A stretch of 33,726 nucleotides of DNA. Origin: Vicinamibacterales bacterium (GTDB lineage: Bacteria; Acidobacteriota; Vicinamibacteria; Vicinamibacterales; UBA8438). The position numbers and the translations under genes are program-made. Shown here piece by piece: positions 17,379 through 25,573 of the stretch. Every line of letters begins with the position of its first letter. The first letter of the stretch is position 1. The stretch covers positions 1 through 33,726 of the forward strand of contig CALLXD010000073.1 of assembly GCA_937766455.1 (NCBI GenBank), read 5' to 3'. The notes below the pieces were generated by a model. The model was not told the DNA's origin. It saw only the letters and a list, made by a program, of their open reading frames with translations, and did no database searches.

Positions 17379-17395
17379 CCAAGGTCGTGCCTTGG
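17379..17395 (+). other. short stem-loop after gltD
   Basis: CCAAGG/CCTTGG with a TCGTG loop is followed by TTCTC. It sits 14 bp past the gltD stop and 22 bp before the next start. It may weakly separate gltD from the sigma-54 activator gene, but it is too short for a confident terminator. Confidence 0.3.
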
Positions 17396-17417
17396 TTCTC
17401 GTCGCGACAACAATTTC

Positions 17418-18959
17418 ATGACTCCCCAACGCGCACTTTCCCAGGATGCTGCCCGCCTCGACACCCTCTCCGAGGTGAACGAGGCCCTGGCTGGCGGGTC
17501 GAGCCTACGCGCGTCGCTCCAACGGGTCCTGCAGCGGCTCGACCGCCGCGATAGCGTCGTGTGCGGTTCCATCACCCTGCTGAGCCCGGACACCGGCCTG
17601 CTCCACGTCGAAGCGGCGGAGGGCTTGACGCCCGAAGGTCGTTCGGCCCGGTACAAGGTTGGCGAGGGCGTGACGGGACGCGTGGTCGAAAGTGGTAAGC
17701 CGGTGATCGTTCCCCGCGTCAGCCAGGAGCCGATGTTCCTCAATCGGGCGCGCCGAAAGAACCTTGACCGGCGTGACATCAGTTTCATCTGCGTACCGAT
17801 CAAGACCCAAAAGGAACCAGTCGGGGCGATCAGCGTCGACCTGCCGTTCGAGAAGGGTCGGGACTACCAGGGCTACGTCCGATTTCTGGGCGTGGTCAGC
17901 ACGATGATCGCGCAGGCCATCCGAGTCAATCACCTGGTGGATGCCGAGCGTCGGCGCCTCGTCGAGGAAAACGTCCATCTGCGCGACGAACTCAAACAGA
18001 AATACGACTTCGCCAACATTGTGGGCACCAGCCGCCCCATGCGCGAGGTGTACGCTCAGGTAAACCAGGTCGCTGGCGCGAACACGACGGTCCTCGTTCG
18101 CGGCGAGTCAGGCACGGGCAAGGAGCTCATCGCTCACGCCCTCCACTACAACTCGAAACGCGCCAAGAAGCCGTTCATCAAGGTGAGCTGCGCCGCCCTT
18201 CCGGACTCGCTGATCGAGTCGGAGCTCTTCGGGTACGAGAAAGGCGCCTTTACGGGCGCACAGGCGCGAAAAAAGGGGCGGTTCGAACTCGCAGAGGGCG
18301 GCACGCTCTTTCTCGACGAGATCGGTGATCTCAACGCGTCGACCCAGGTCAAGTTGCTCCGTGTGCTGCAGGAACGTGAATTCGAGCGCCTGGGAGGCAC
18401 CCAACCGGTCAAAGTCGATGTGCGCCTGATCGCCGCGACCAACGCGGACGTCGAGGGCGCCATGGCCGCGGGTACGTTTCGGGAGGATCTCCACTACCGC
18501 CTCAACGTGTTCGCGATCTTCGTACCGCCACTCCGGGAACGAAAGACGGATGTCCTGTTACTCGCGGACCATTTTCTCGACCGCTATGCCACCGAACACG
18601 GCAAACAGATCAAGCGCATCTCGACGCCAGCGATCGACATGCTTATGTCGTATCACTGGCCGGGCAATGTGCGCGAACTGGAGAACGCCCTCGAACGCGC
18701 GGTGCTGGTGAGCGACGGTAATGTCATTCACGCGCACGACCTCCCGCCGTCCCTGCAAACCGGCGAGGCAACCGGCACGGTGATGAGCATCTCGTTCAGT
18801 GAGGCCGTCGAGGCCTATGAGAAAGACCTGATCGAAGACGCGCTGAAAACCACCCAAGGGAATCGGGTGAAGGCCGCCACGTTGCTGCAGTCAACGGAAC
18901 GCATCATCAGTTACAAGGTGAAGAAGTTCGGGATCGACACCAGCCGCTACCGGAAGTAG
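17418..18959 (+). CDS. NifA-like sigma-54-dependent activator (GAF-AAA+-Fis)
   Basis: This 513-aa bacterial enhancer-binding protein remodels sigma-54 RNA polymerase. Domain order is an N-terminal GAF sensor (about 15-170), a short coiled linker, the AAA+ domain (about 195-430) and a Fis-type helix-turn-helix at 478-505. Walker A GESGTGKE is at 229-236, the sigma-54 contact loop GAFTGA at 276-281 and Walker B GGTLFLDE at 294-301. The HTH segment ERIISYKVKKFGID resembles NifA/NtrC-type ends. There is no receiver domain, so control is through the GAF domain, possibly by PII protein or a small ligand. The frame is open upstream into gltD; the ATG at 17418 is the natural start. A consensus sigma-54 promoter stands ahead of glnK-amtB, the likely target. 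It is not a nitrogenase regulator as far as this window shows, since no nif genes are present. Confidence 0.9.
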   Translation: MTPQRALSQDAARLDTLSEVNEALAGGSSLRASLQRVLQRLDRRDSVVCGSITLLSPDTGLLHVEAAEGLTPEGRSARYKVGEGVTGRVVESGKPVIVPRVSQEPMFLNRARRKNLDRRDISFICVPIKTQKEPVGAISVDLPFEKGRDYQGYVRFLGVVSTMIAQAIRVNHLVDAERRRLVEENVHLRDELKQKYDFANIVGTSRPMREVYAQVNQVAGANTTVLVRGESGTGKELIAHALHYNSKRAKKPFIKVSCAALPDSLIESELFGYEKGAFTGAQARKKGRFELAEGGTLFLDEIGDLNASTQVKLLRVLQEREFERLGGTQPVKVDVRLIAATNADVEGAMAAGTFREDLHYRLNVFAIFVPPLRERKTDVLLLADHFLDRYATEHGKQIKRISTPAIDMLMSYHWPGNVRELENALERAVLVSDGNVIHAHDLPPSLQTGEATGTVMSISFSEAVEAYEKDLIEDALKTTQGNRVKAATLLQSTERIISYKVKKFGIDTSRYRK

Positions 18960-19134
18960 CCGGCTCGTTCTCCCCTCCGCATCGCTCTCCCCCCCCGGGA
19001 ACCACACGATCGTCGTATCTGCTCTTGCCCCACCACAATCCCGTCGGATCCGGACTGACCCGTCCAAGCCGAGGCTTCCGTTTCGTCCCGTGTTCATAGG
19101 GGCTATCGCGCGGCGACGGTCTCGACGCCCGTTC

Positions 19135-19150
19135 TGGCCCGCAGCTTGCT
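19135..19150 (+). promoter_or_regulatory. sigma-54 promoter of glnK-amtB
   Basis: TGGCCC-GCAGC-TTGCT matches the sigma-54 consensus (TGGCAC-N5-TTGCT) at all key positions, including GG and GC exactly 10 bp apart. Transcription would start near 19161, about 94 bp before glnK. The rest of the 295-bp gap (18960-19134) holds pyrimidine-rich and C-rich stretches. I found no clear TGT-N10-ACA NifA site or NtrC box in it by eye. Confidence 0.8.
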
Positions 19151-19152
19151 AG

Positions 19153-19593
<441 letters not shown>

Positions 19594-19640
19594 TGACACC
19601 GTCGTTATCAAGAACCGCGCAGATGGAAGGACATATCCCA

Positions 19641-20966
19641 ATGACAAACCGCTTTGTTCGGTCACTAGGCCGGCACGCGACGCTTTTGCTTCTCGGACTC
19701 ACCCTTGTGCCAACCGTCGCCTACGCCCAGGAATCCGTCTCTCAAGAGATGTTCACGGTCAACAACACCTGGATGCTGGTGGCCACGTTCCTGGTGTTCA
19801 TCATGCATCTGGGCTTCGCGGCGCTGGAGTCCGGGCTGACGCGTTCCAAGAACACGGTGAACATCCTGTTCAAAAACACCGCAATTGTCGCCATCGGACT
19901 CCTGACCTACGCGTTTGTCGGGTTCAACCTGATGTACCCGGGTGACTTCAGCCTGGGGCAATTCTTCGGCTTCGCCGGCTTCGGACTCAACCCAAGCCCC
20001 GAAGACATGACATCGGCGTACAACGTCGGCTACACCTACTGGACGGACTTCATCTTCCAGGGCATGTTCGCGGCAACGGCCGCGACGATCGTGTCCGGCG
20101 CGGTGGCTGAGCGCATCAAACTGGGCCCCTTCCTGATCTTCACGACCATCTACGTGGCCGTCATCTATCCCATCGCGGGGTCGTGGAAGTGGGGTGCAGG
20201 CTGGCTCGATCAGATGGGCTTCTACGACTTTGCCGGCTCGACGCTCGTCCACTCCGTCGGCGGCTGGGCGGCCCTGGCGGGCATCATCGTCCTTGGGCCC
20301 CGCCTGGGTAAGTATCTGGAAAACGGCAAGATCCGGCCGGTCGCCGGTCACAGCATGCCGCTCGCCGCGATCGGCGTCTTCTTGCTCTGGCTGGGCTGGT
20401 ATGGATTCAACGGTGGCTCAGTCTTGAGCGCCGACCCCGCACTCGTCTCGCTAGTCTTCGTGACCACGTCGCTGGCCGCCGCCGCCGGAATAATCGGGGC
20501 CATGGTGGCCTCTTGGAGCCTCCAGCGCAAGCCCGATCTCAGCATGGTGCTGAATGGGGCACTGGCCGGCCTGGTCGGCATCACCGCCGGCGCGGACACC
20601 GTCTCGGTCAACTCCGCGATCGTCATCGGCCTGATTGCCGGTGTCCTCGTGGTGGCGTCGGTACTGCTCTTCGACCGCGCGAAACTCGACGACCCGGTGG
20701 GCGCGCTCTCCGTCCATCTCGTCTGCGGAATCTGGGGCACGCTGGCGGTTGGTATCTTCAGCACGAACCCGGACCACTCATTCGTGACGCAGCTCATCGG
20801 GGTCGCGGCCTACGCTGTCTTCTGCCTGCCATCAGCGTTTGTCATCTTCCTCGGGCTCAAGGCGACAACCGGCATCCGTGTCACCAAGGAAGAAGAACAG
20901 ATCGGGCTGGACCTCAGTGAACACGGCATGGAGGCCTACGGAGGCTTCTCGATCACGCGCAGCTAG
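19641..20966 (+). CDS. amtB: ammonium transporter
   Basis: This inner-membrane ammonium channel has 441 aa from the ATG at 19641, which has GGAAGGA nine bases upstream; GTG 19593 and ATG 19623 are alternatives. A cleavable signal peptide is likely (RHATLLLLGLTLVPTVAYAQ), followed by 11 transmembrane helices. The twin channel histidines are H204 (HSVGGWAALAG) and H359 (HLVCGIWGTLA). FNGGSVLSAD and the C-terminal SEHGMEAYGGF are typical. The short cytoplasmic tail docks the GlnK T-loop. It is co-transcribed with glnK. The original downstream neighbour was probably the TorF-type porin now 12 kb away beyond the IS-bounded block. Confidence 0.95.
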   Translation: MTNRFVRSLGRHATLLLLGLTLVPTVAYAQESVSQEMFTVNNTWMLVATFLVFIMHLGFAALESGLTRSKNTVNILFKNTAIVAIGLLTYAFVGFNLMYPGDFSLGQFFGFAGFGLNPSPEDMTSAYNVGYTYWTDFIFQGMFAATAATIVSGAVAERIKLGPFLIFTTIYVAVIYPIAGSWKWGAGWLDQMGFYDFAGSTLVHSVGGWAALAGIIVLGPRLGKYLENGKIRPVAGHSMPLAAIGVFLLWLGWYGFNGGSVLSADPALVSLVFVTTSLAAAAGIIGAMVASWSLQRKPDLSMVLNGALAGLVGITAGADTVSVNSAIVIGLIAGVLVVASVLLFDRAKLDDPVGALSVHLVCGIWGTLAVGIFSTNPDHSFVTQLIGVAAYAVFCLPSAFVIFLGLKATTGIRVTKEEEQIGLDLSEHGMEAYGGFSITRS

Positions 20967-20988
20967 TGGGGTTGAGCACCCGCACACT

Positions 20989-21022
20989 GCCGTCGGCTGG
21001 CTGAACCCATCCAGCCGACGGC
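20989..21022 (+). terminator. stem-loop after amtB, possible terminator
   Basis: A perfect 12-bp stem GCCGTCGGCTGG / CCAGCCGACGGC with a 10-base loop lies 23 bp past amtB. What follows (GGGCAGATAAAGGG) is not T-rich, so it may end or stabilise the glnK-amtB transcript rather than act as a classical intrinsic terminator. Confidence 0.5.
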
Positions 21023-21064
21023 GGGCAGATAAAGGGAAACAGTGAGAACCGCATAGTTGCGGTC

Positions 21065-21068
21065 GAGA
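21065..21068. repeat. left half of a GAGA target duplication
   Basis: GAGA directly abuts the outer end of the left IS copy. The same GAGA abuts the outer end of the right IS copy at 33151-33154. The inner flanks are GATC and CGGG, matching neither each other nor GAGA. Elements of the IS407 group duplicate 4 bp, so the pair fits one transposition of the whole block. Confidence 0.5.
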
Positions 21069-21135
21069 TGACGTCCCCCCACATTTGAGTAGCACGCGGA
21101 TTTGGAGTTCGATCTCATGAGGAAGGAGATCGGAC

Positions 21136-21435
21136 GTGAAGAAGCGATTCACCGAAACGCAGATCATCGGGTTTCTCCGGGAGGCCGAGGCCGGCCTGCC
21201 CATCAAGCAGCTGTGCCGGAAGCACGGGTTCTCGGAGGCGAGCTACTACCTGTGGCGGAGCAAGTTCGGCGGCGTGAGCGTCTCGGACGCGAAACGGCTC
21301 AAGGAGCTGACGACCGAGAACGCGCGACTCAAGAAGCTGCTGGCCGAGTCGCTGCTTGAGAATGAGGTCACCCGAGAGGTGTTGCGAAAAAAGTGGTACC
21401 CGCACCAGCGCGACGCACGGTGGTGCGGGACCTGA
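21136..21435 (+). CDS. IS3-family transposase OrfA
   Basis: This 99-aa protein contains the transposase helix-turn-helix (MKKRFTETQIIGFLREAEAG, LCRKHGFSEASYYLWRSKFG) and a leucine-zipper-like stretch (LTTENARLKKLLAESLLENE). It binds the IS ends. Full transposase OrfAB is made by -1 frameshifting on AAAAAAG near codon 85; unshifted translation gives this short product, usually an inhibitor. GGAGATCGGACGTG lies just before the start. Confidence 0.9.
   Translation: MKKRFTETQIIGFLREAEAGLPIKQLCRKHGFSEASYYLWRSKFGGVSVSDAKRLKELTTENARLKKLLAESLLENEVTREVLRKKWYPHQRDARWCGT
21387..21393 (+). promoter_or_regulatory. -1 programmed frameshift site of the IS
   Basis: A-AAA-AAG in the orfA frame (CGA AAA AAG) is the classical slippery heptamer of IS3 elements. 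A slip here joins orfA to the -1 frame that reads VVPAPARRTVVRDLT, the beginning of orfB. The same heptamer is kept in the right copy at 32676-32682. Confidence 0.75.
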
Positions 21436-22240
21436 CGGAGGACGGTTTGAGTGAGCGGCGCGCCCTGGCGGTGGTGCGCATGAGCGCCTCGTCACTGCGG
21501 TCCACACCGGCCCCGGACCGCAACGCGGCGCTCCGTGCACAGATCGTGGCCTTGGCGCATCGCCATCGCCGCTACGGCGCCGGGATGATCTATCTGAAGC
21601 TGCGGCAGGCCGGCGAACGAGTGAACCACAAGCGCGTGGAGCGCCTGTACACCGAGGCGTGTCTGCAGGTGCGCCGGCGTCGACGCAAGAAGATCCCGGT
21701 CGCGGATCGCCATCCACTGATCCGGCCTGCGGTGCCGAACGACGTGTGGTCCGCCGACTTCGTGTTCGACCGCACGGCGGAGGGACGGGTCGTGAAGTGC
21801 CTGATCATCGTCGACGATGCGACGACTGAGGCCGTGGCCATCGTGCCGGCTCGGGCGCTGGGCGGGTTACCGGTCACCCGCGTGCTGGACCGCCTGCCCT
21901 CGACCGCGGCTTGCCTCGCATCCTGCGCACCGACAATGGCGCGGAATTCTGTGGCCGCGCCATGCTGACGTGGGCGCACGAGCGTGGCGTCACGCTGCGG
22001 CTGATCGAACCGGGCAAGCCCACCCAAAACGCTTTCATCGAATCGTTCAACGGGCGGTTCCGCGACGAGTGCCTCAACGAGCATTGGTTCACCAGCATGG
22101 CCCATGCGCAGACCCTCATCGAGGCGTGGCGCCGCGAGTACAACGAGGAACGACCGAAGAAAGGGCTGGGTGGGCTGACGCCTGCTGTTTACGCCAGGCG
22201 ACTCGTCGCAGAACGGAGTACAGTCACCGTCGGACTCTAA
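21393..22240 (+). pseudogene. IS3-family transposase OrfB (DDE integrase), frameshifted
   Basis: This is the catalytic part of the transposase with the rve integrase core. The first part (21393-21890) carries the HHRYGAGMIY-like region and the first Asp (NDVWSADFVFD). The second part (from about 21905) carries [11 protein letters not shown] (second Asp) and [21 protein letters not shown] (catalytic Glu). A one-base shift between about 21890 and 21905 separates the two, and the first frame ends at 21968. The protein would be about 280 aa if repaired. The frame loss suggests an inactive copy, or a sequence error. Confidence 0.85.
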
Positions 22241-22273
22241 ACCCAACCGCTACTCAAAGCGGGGGGACGTCAG

Positions 22274-22567
22274 ATCGACCTTGCGCTTCTAGCGGCCTCT
22301 GGCGATCTCGGCACGGAGTCGTTTCTCAGATTGTCGCCGCTGCACGTTCCGGGTCTTGGTGATGCCGTCTTTACGATCGGCTACCCGACGCCCGATCTCC
22401 TTGGCACCGATCCCAAGTACACGAATGGCACGGTAAGTGCCTTGTCGGGCTTGCGCGGCGATGCCAGCTACCCGCAGATCAGCGTACCGATCCAGCCGGG
22501 ACATTCTGGCGGTCCACTTATCAACGAGGAAGGGGACGTGATCGGGGTTGTCGTAGCGAGACGATAG
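22274..22567 (+). pseudogene. C-terminal fragment of an S1C trypsin-like serine protease
   Basis: The reading frame enters directly from the IS end with IDLALLAASGDL, the catalytic-Asp segment of HtrA/Do-type proteases. It continues through AVFTIGYP and the catalytic-Ser motif PGHSGGPLINEEGDVIGVVVA. The His domain and N-terminus are missing on the left, cut by the IS. On the right the frame ends with ARR-stop inside repeat copy A, where a related protease (see 28814-29074) continues with ATAAAPAF. The piece is therefore truncated at both ends and has no known start. Confidence 0.8.
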
Positions 22568-22590
22568 GCGACATTAGAGCCGCCTCGACG
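22563..22590 (+). repeat. junction repeat copy A (28 bp)
   Basis: The core begins GATAGGCGACATTAGAGCC and ends GCCTCGACG. It is identical to copies B (27230-27257) and C (28093-28120). It contains an imperfect inverted repeat, GGCGAC...GCCGCC. Here it joins the protease fragment to the O/P porin remnant. Confidence 0.85.
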
Positions 22591-22613
22591 CATCGACGCC
22601 CCCCTGAAGCCCG

Positions 22614-22953
22614 CTAGAAGACGACTTGCGCCCGCGCGGTGAACGCGTGGATGTGCTCGTTTATCCCTGAAAGACGCACATCGCTGTTTGCCGTACACGT
22701 AGTTCAAGCGGAACATCACATTCGCGTTCGTCCACCAGTTCAGGCCGACTGTCAGGTCGCGCTGGACGTCGCCGTTGACGTCTCCGTTGGTCAGATCGAG
22801 CTCGCTGAAGCGCGTTGCCACTTCCCATGCGCCAAGCGCTTTTCGCATCGGCATGACCCGCTAGTACTTGCCGCTCTTCTTGTCGGAGTTCCGGGATTCT
22901 CCAGGAAGGAAGACGTTAGGCTCCCCCGAGTTAACGTAACGCCCGTTCTTGGC
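22614..22953 (-). pseudogene. C-terminal remnant of a phosphate-selective porin O/P
   Basis: Minus-strand reading gives AKNGRYVNSGEPNVFLPGES then RNSDKKSGKY and a stop (TAG at 22861-22863). The same frame continues RVMPMRKALGAWEVATRFSE and LNWWTNANVMFRLNYVYG, typical of the end of Porin_O_P proteins. Near 22690 the frame shifts to INEHIHAFTARAQVVF-stop, the normal barrel end with terminal Phe. It has no N-terminus, one internal stop and one frameshift, so it is dead. An apparently complete relative lies at 25574-27004. Confidence 0.75.
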
Positions 22954-23011
22954 CCCCCGCCCCCCCCTCGTGATAGCGGACATCTCAGCGACCACGGATC
23001 AGCCGCGAACA

Positions 23012-23119
23012 CTAGGCGGTCTCGATCCGCAGGAACGTGCCGAGCGACATGAGCGTTACGGGGACGAGATTGTTTGCGAATGGCCAGGGCCCTACGTTTT
23101 CGTAGAAAGTGGGGCCCGG
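23012..23119 (-). pseudogene. unidentified C-terminal scrap of a hydrophobic protein
   Basis: The minus strand reads PGPTFYENVGPWPFANNLVP and then VTLMSLGTFLRIETA-stop. It looks like the end of a membrane protein but I cannot name the family. It lies between the O/P porin remnant and the BBP2 porin terminator, where nothing else is recognisable (22954-23174). Confidence 0.3.
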
Positions 23120-23174
23120 GCGTTGAGCTTCAAGGCGCCAGGGCGTCGCCATCAGTGGGGAGTCCGCCCAAGAT

Positions 23175-23217
23175 GCCCCCTTGGCCCCTCGTCGTGGCGA
23201 CGAGAGGCCAAGGGGGC
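23175..23217 (-). terminator. long hairpin downstream of the BBP2 porin
   Basis: GCCCCCTTGGCC (23175-23186) pairs with GGCCAAGGGGGC (23206-23217). An inner CTCGTCG/CGACGAG stem follows one mismatch, with a 3-base loop, giving a 19-bp stem. It stands 16 bp past the stop of the minus-strand porin. No T run follows on either strand, so it could also be a transcript-stabilising hairpin. Confidence 0.55.
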
Positions 23218-23233
23218 TGGAGCACGGAACATC

Positions 23234-24337
23234 TCAGAATGTGAACACAACGTCCATGCCACCGATGGCCTGGTTGTAGTCGAGGTCATCGGACCAGTCG
23301 TAGCGCAGCTCAGGCCTCAGGGTGATGTTGGGCGCGAACTTGTAGTTGGCACCAAAGGTCGCTGCTAAATGGTTCTGGGAGCCGGGAGCACCAAGAAGTG
23401 CTCCGTGCGGTCTGTACCCGGTAATGTCATCACCCTGCCACCACTCCATCCGAGCGCCCACCGACACCTCATCGTTGACGGTGTAGAACACATATTGATT
23501 CAAGCCGACGTTCTTTTCACCCGAGCTGTCGACTGTGAGGTAGTCGCTTTGGATGATCCAGTTGAGCGAATCCGACAGGGTCACGTCGAAGAGCAGACTG
23601 TGGGAGTAGGCGCTGCTTCCTCGCGCGCCGAAGTCGCCGGCGGTCGTGATGTAGGTGAAGCTCACCCTGTCACCGAGGGACGTGCCCACACCGCCCAGAA
23701 AGCTCCCGCCGTCCCCGAACCGATCGAAGCCGGTGTCCCATCCCAGCGTGTAACCGGCGTAGATCGTGGTGTCGCCACCACCGACACCGAAGGACGCCAA
23801 GGCGCCGGTATGCGTAAACGGCTCGCTGTTGTACATCGTGATGGCATGCGAGTAGAAGAAGTTGTCTGGTGCGGTCACCACTTCATACCCGATCAGGGTA
23901 TAAAAGTGTCCCGCCTTCACCGACCAATTGTCGGCCGCTACCTCGACGTACGCCTGGGGCAGAGCGATGCCGTAGCCCCTTCCTGTCTGGAAGGCCGAAA
24001 TGTTGTCCCATCGTTGGACATTGCCGGCGTTGTCGACGCTGTTGCCGAACGCTTGCGTGTCGCCTGCATCGGTGCCGACCATGGCGTCCAGGCGGAAGCC
24101 GACGCCCAGAGAGCCATCGTCTTGTGCCGCCGATTTTTCGACAAAGAGCCAGCCCTGGTGGAGGTTCAGCCGGTTAGGGTCGGAGTTGAAGAGATCGTTC
24201 GAGGCGGAGTGCGCACCGAGCGACAGCCAACCACCGGTGGAAACGTCCTGGGCCACAGCAGGTGCCGCCAACAGCAAACAGATTGCAACGAGCGCCAGCG
24301 ACCGACTCACTCGGACCGCGCTAAAAATGTAGTTCAT
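23234..24337 (-). CDS. outer-membrane beta-barrel porin, BBP2/OmpL-like
   Basis: This 367-aa predicted outer-membrane porin has a signal peptide (SLALVAICLLLAAPAVAQ) ending in AVAQD. Alternating aromatic/polar strands, GWDTGFDRFGDGGSFLGG, MEWWQGDD and the C-terminal GGMDVVFTF (terminal Phe for barrel assembly) match the putative beta-barrel porin-2 family. The ATG at 24337 has GGAG eight bases upstream; a start 18 bp further out is possible but has no site. The gene is divergent from the DUF2490 gene. A 15-bp palindrome lies 25 bp before its start. The substrate is unknown. It appears intact inside the IS-bounded block. Confidence 0.82.
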   Translation of the reverse strand: MNYIFSAVRVSRSLALVAICLLLAAPAVAQDVSTGGWLSLGAHSASNDLFNSDPNRLNLHQGWLFVEKSAAQDDGSLGVGFRLDAMVGTDAGDTQAFGNSVDNAGNVQRWDNISAFQTGRGYGIALPQAYVEVAADNWSVKAGHFYTLIGYEVVTAPDNFFYSHAITMYNSEPFTHTGALASFGVGGGDTTIYAGYTLGWDTGFDRFGDGGSFLGGVGTSLGDRVSFTYITTAGDFGARGSSAYSHSLLFDVTLSDSLNWIIQSDYLTVDSSGEKNVGLNQYVFYTVNDEVSVGARMEWWQGDDITGYRPHGALLGAPGSQNHLAATFGANYKFAPNITLRPELRYDWSDDLDYNQAIGGMDVVFTF

Positions 24338-24361
24338 GCTCTTTCTCCAATACAAAAATGT

Positions 24362-24376
24362 AGAACGACACGTTCT
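24362..24376. promoter_or_regulatory. candidate operator palindrome upstream of the porin
   Basis: AGAACG-ACA-CGTTCT is a perfect 6+6 inverted repeat, placed where a repressor or activator of the minus-strand porin would bind. The half-site spacing (GAAC-N5-GTTC) does not fit a standard LexA box. The rest of the 366-bp divergent region (24338-24703) holds no recognisable ORF. Confidence 0.35.
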
Positions 24377-24624
24377 GTTACTCGAACTCTCGAGCGCTCA
24401 AGAGGCTCCGCCGGCTCAGAAAAGGTGCGCAAGTCGGGCCTCCACGGGTTTTTGGGAGCAGATTAGCTTCCGCGTTCACCCATCTATCAGCAAGAGTCCT
24501 GCCAACTCGTCGGCAGCAGCCGACGTACACCGGCCTCGGCTCGGGTCGCGGCCAAACGATCGGTCATCGATCTCCCAGGTCGGGTTCAACTGGACCGGAC
24601 CAAGAGGGGACGCGGCGACTGTGC

Positions 24625-24654
24625 TTGACACATTTCTACGCCGCTTGTGATGCT
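24625..24654 (+). promoter_or_regulatory. candidate sigma-70 promoter of the DUF2490 gene
   Basis: A perfect TTGACA (24625-24630), an 18-bp spacer, then an extended -10 TGT-GATGCT (24646-24654). It would start transcription near 24661, about 43 bp before the ATG at 24704. Confidence 0.5.
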
Positions 24655-24703
24655 ACGTAATCGGTCGAGACGTTCTTCAGTTCCCGCAATTGACAGGCAT
24701 TCT

Positions 24704-25414
24704 ATGGTGTTGCACAAGATTTTCGTCGGTTCCGTTGGCGTCGCCCTACTCATGTTCACGTCGGCCGTGACGGTTCACGCTGACACTGAACATGCCCGGC
24801 ACACCTGGGGTGCAATGGTGGCGACCGGCTCGTTACTGTCCGACGACGGCCCCGTGCGTTTCTGGATCGAAGGACAGAGTCGATTCAACGACGGCAGTTC
24901 GCGATTCAACCAGGCCATCGCGCGTACGGCACTCGGTTATGTGGTTGCTCCACGCACCACGTTGTGGGCCGGCTATGCGTGGATCCCGACGGACCCGCAG
25001 GGGCAACCTGACAATATTGTCGAGCATCGGATCTGGCAGCAGCTAACCTGGAGCCGCGCTGCGCCACTGGTCGATTTCAGTATCTCGACGCGCACTCGTC
25101 TGGAGCAGCGTGTCGTCGAGGGTGCGGAAGATACCGGCGTCCGGTTCAGGCAGCTCGTCAAGCTGACCCGGCCTCTTGCCGGCGCCGGCCGTTACTACCT
25201 GTCGTTGTGGAATGAACTGTTCGTGCACCTCAACGACACAGATTGGGGCGCGGACGGCGGATTGGACCAGAATCGTGCGTTCGGCGGCCTTGGGATCCGT
25301 TTCAACGATACGGCTGCCGGTGAGGTCGGCTATATGAATCAGTACGTCAACAGGAACTCGCGTAGCGCCGCGAGCAATCACACGCTCTCGTTGACCCTGT
25401 TGCTCACCTACTGA
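24704..25414 (+). CDS. DUF2490 outer-membrane beta-barrel protein
   Basis: This 236-aa secreted protein has an N-terminal signal segment (KIFVGSVGVALLMFTSAVTV, then HAD). The mature part resembles DUF2490: WGAMVATGSLL, FWIEGQSRF, LGYVVAPRTTLWAGYAWIP, HRIWQQLTW, RTRLEQR, YYLSLWNELFVHLN and a C-terminal SLTLLLTY ending in an aromatic. The family forms small outer-membrane barrels of unknown function. The ATG at 24704 is chosen because it begins the signal peptide; the frame is open 19 codons further. It converges on the O/P porin across 159 bp in which I see no clear feature. Confidence 0.82.
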   Translation: MVLHKIFVGSVGVALLMFTSAVTVHADTEHARHTWGAMVATGSLLSDDGPVRFWIEGQSRFNDGSSRFNQAIARTALGYVVAPRTTLWAGYAWIPTDPQGQPDNIVEHRIWQQLTWSRAAPLVDFSISTRTRLEQRVVEGAEDTGVRFRQLVKLTRPLAGAGRYYLSLWNELFVHLNDTDWGADGGLDQNRAFGGLGIRFNDTAAGEVGYMNQYVNRNSRSAASNHTLSLTLLLTY

Positions 25415-25573
25415 TCCAGGCCAGGTGGTCCACACGTAGCAAAGGCGCCCTGCGCGTCACCCCCCTTTCCGACCGACGCTCGGCCCGCAGATTTGGCGAC
25501 CGGCGCTCTCGGTGCTCGGTTCCCAAGAGGCAGATCTGCCCAGACACCTGCTCAATCGTCAGCGGGAAGAGAC

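Larger units (their letters stand above)
21069..22272 (+). mobile_element. IS3-family (IS407-like) insertion sequence, left copy, 1204 bp
   Basis: The ends are inverted repeats: TGACGTCCCCCC followed by CATTTGAGTAGC on the left, and on the right the complement of TGACGTCCCCCC followed by GCTTTGAGTAGC. It encodes the two overlapping frames of IS3 elements (orfA and orfB) with a slippery A6G between them. orfA matches the IS407-group N-terminus. orfB carries a frameshift, so this copy probably cannot move by itself. A second, shorter copy in the same orientation lies at 32358-33150. The two share near-identical ends and differ at scattered bases, so they are related but not freshly duplicated. 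Confidence 0.93.

Noticed and set aside
24362..24376. LexA/SOS box
   Set aside because: The half-site spacing GAAC-N5-GTTC fits neither the Gram-positive nor the alphaproteobacterial LexA consensus, and the neighbour is a porin.
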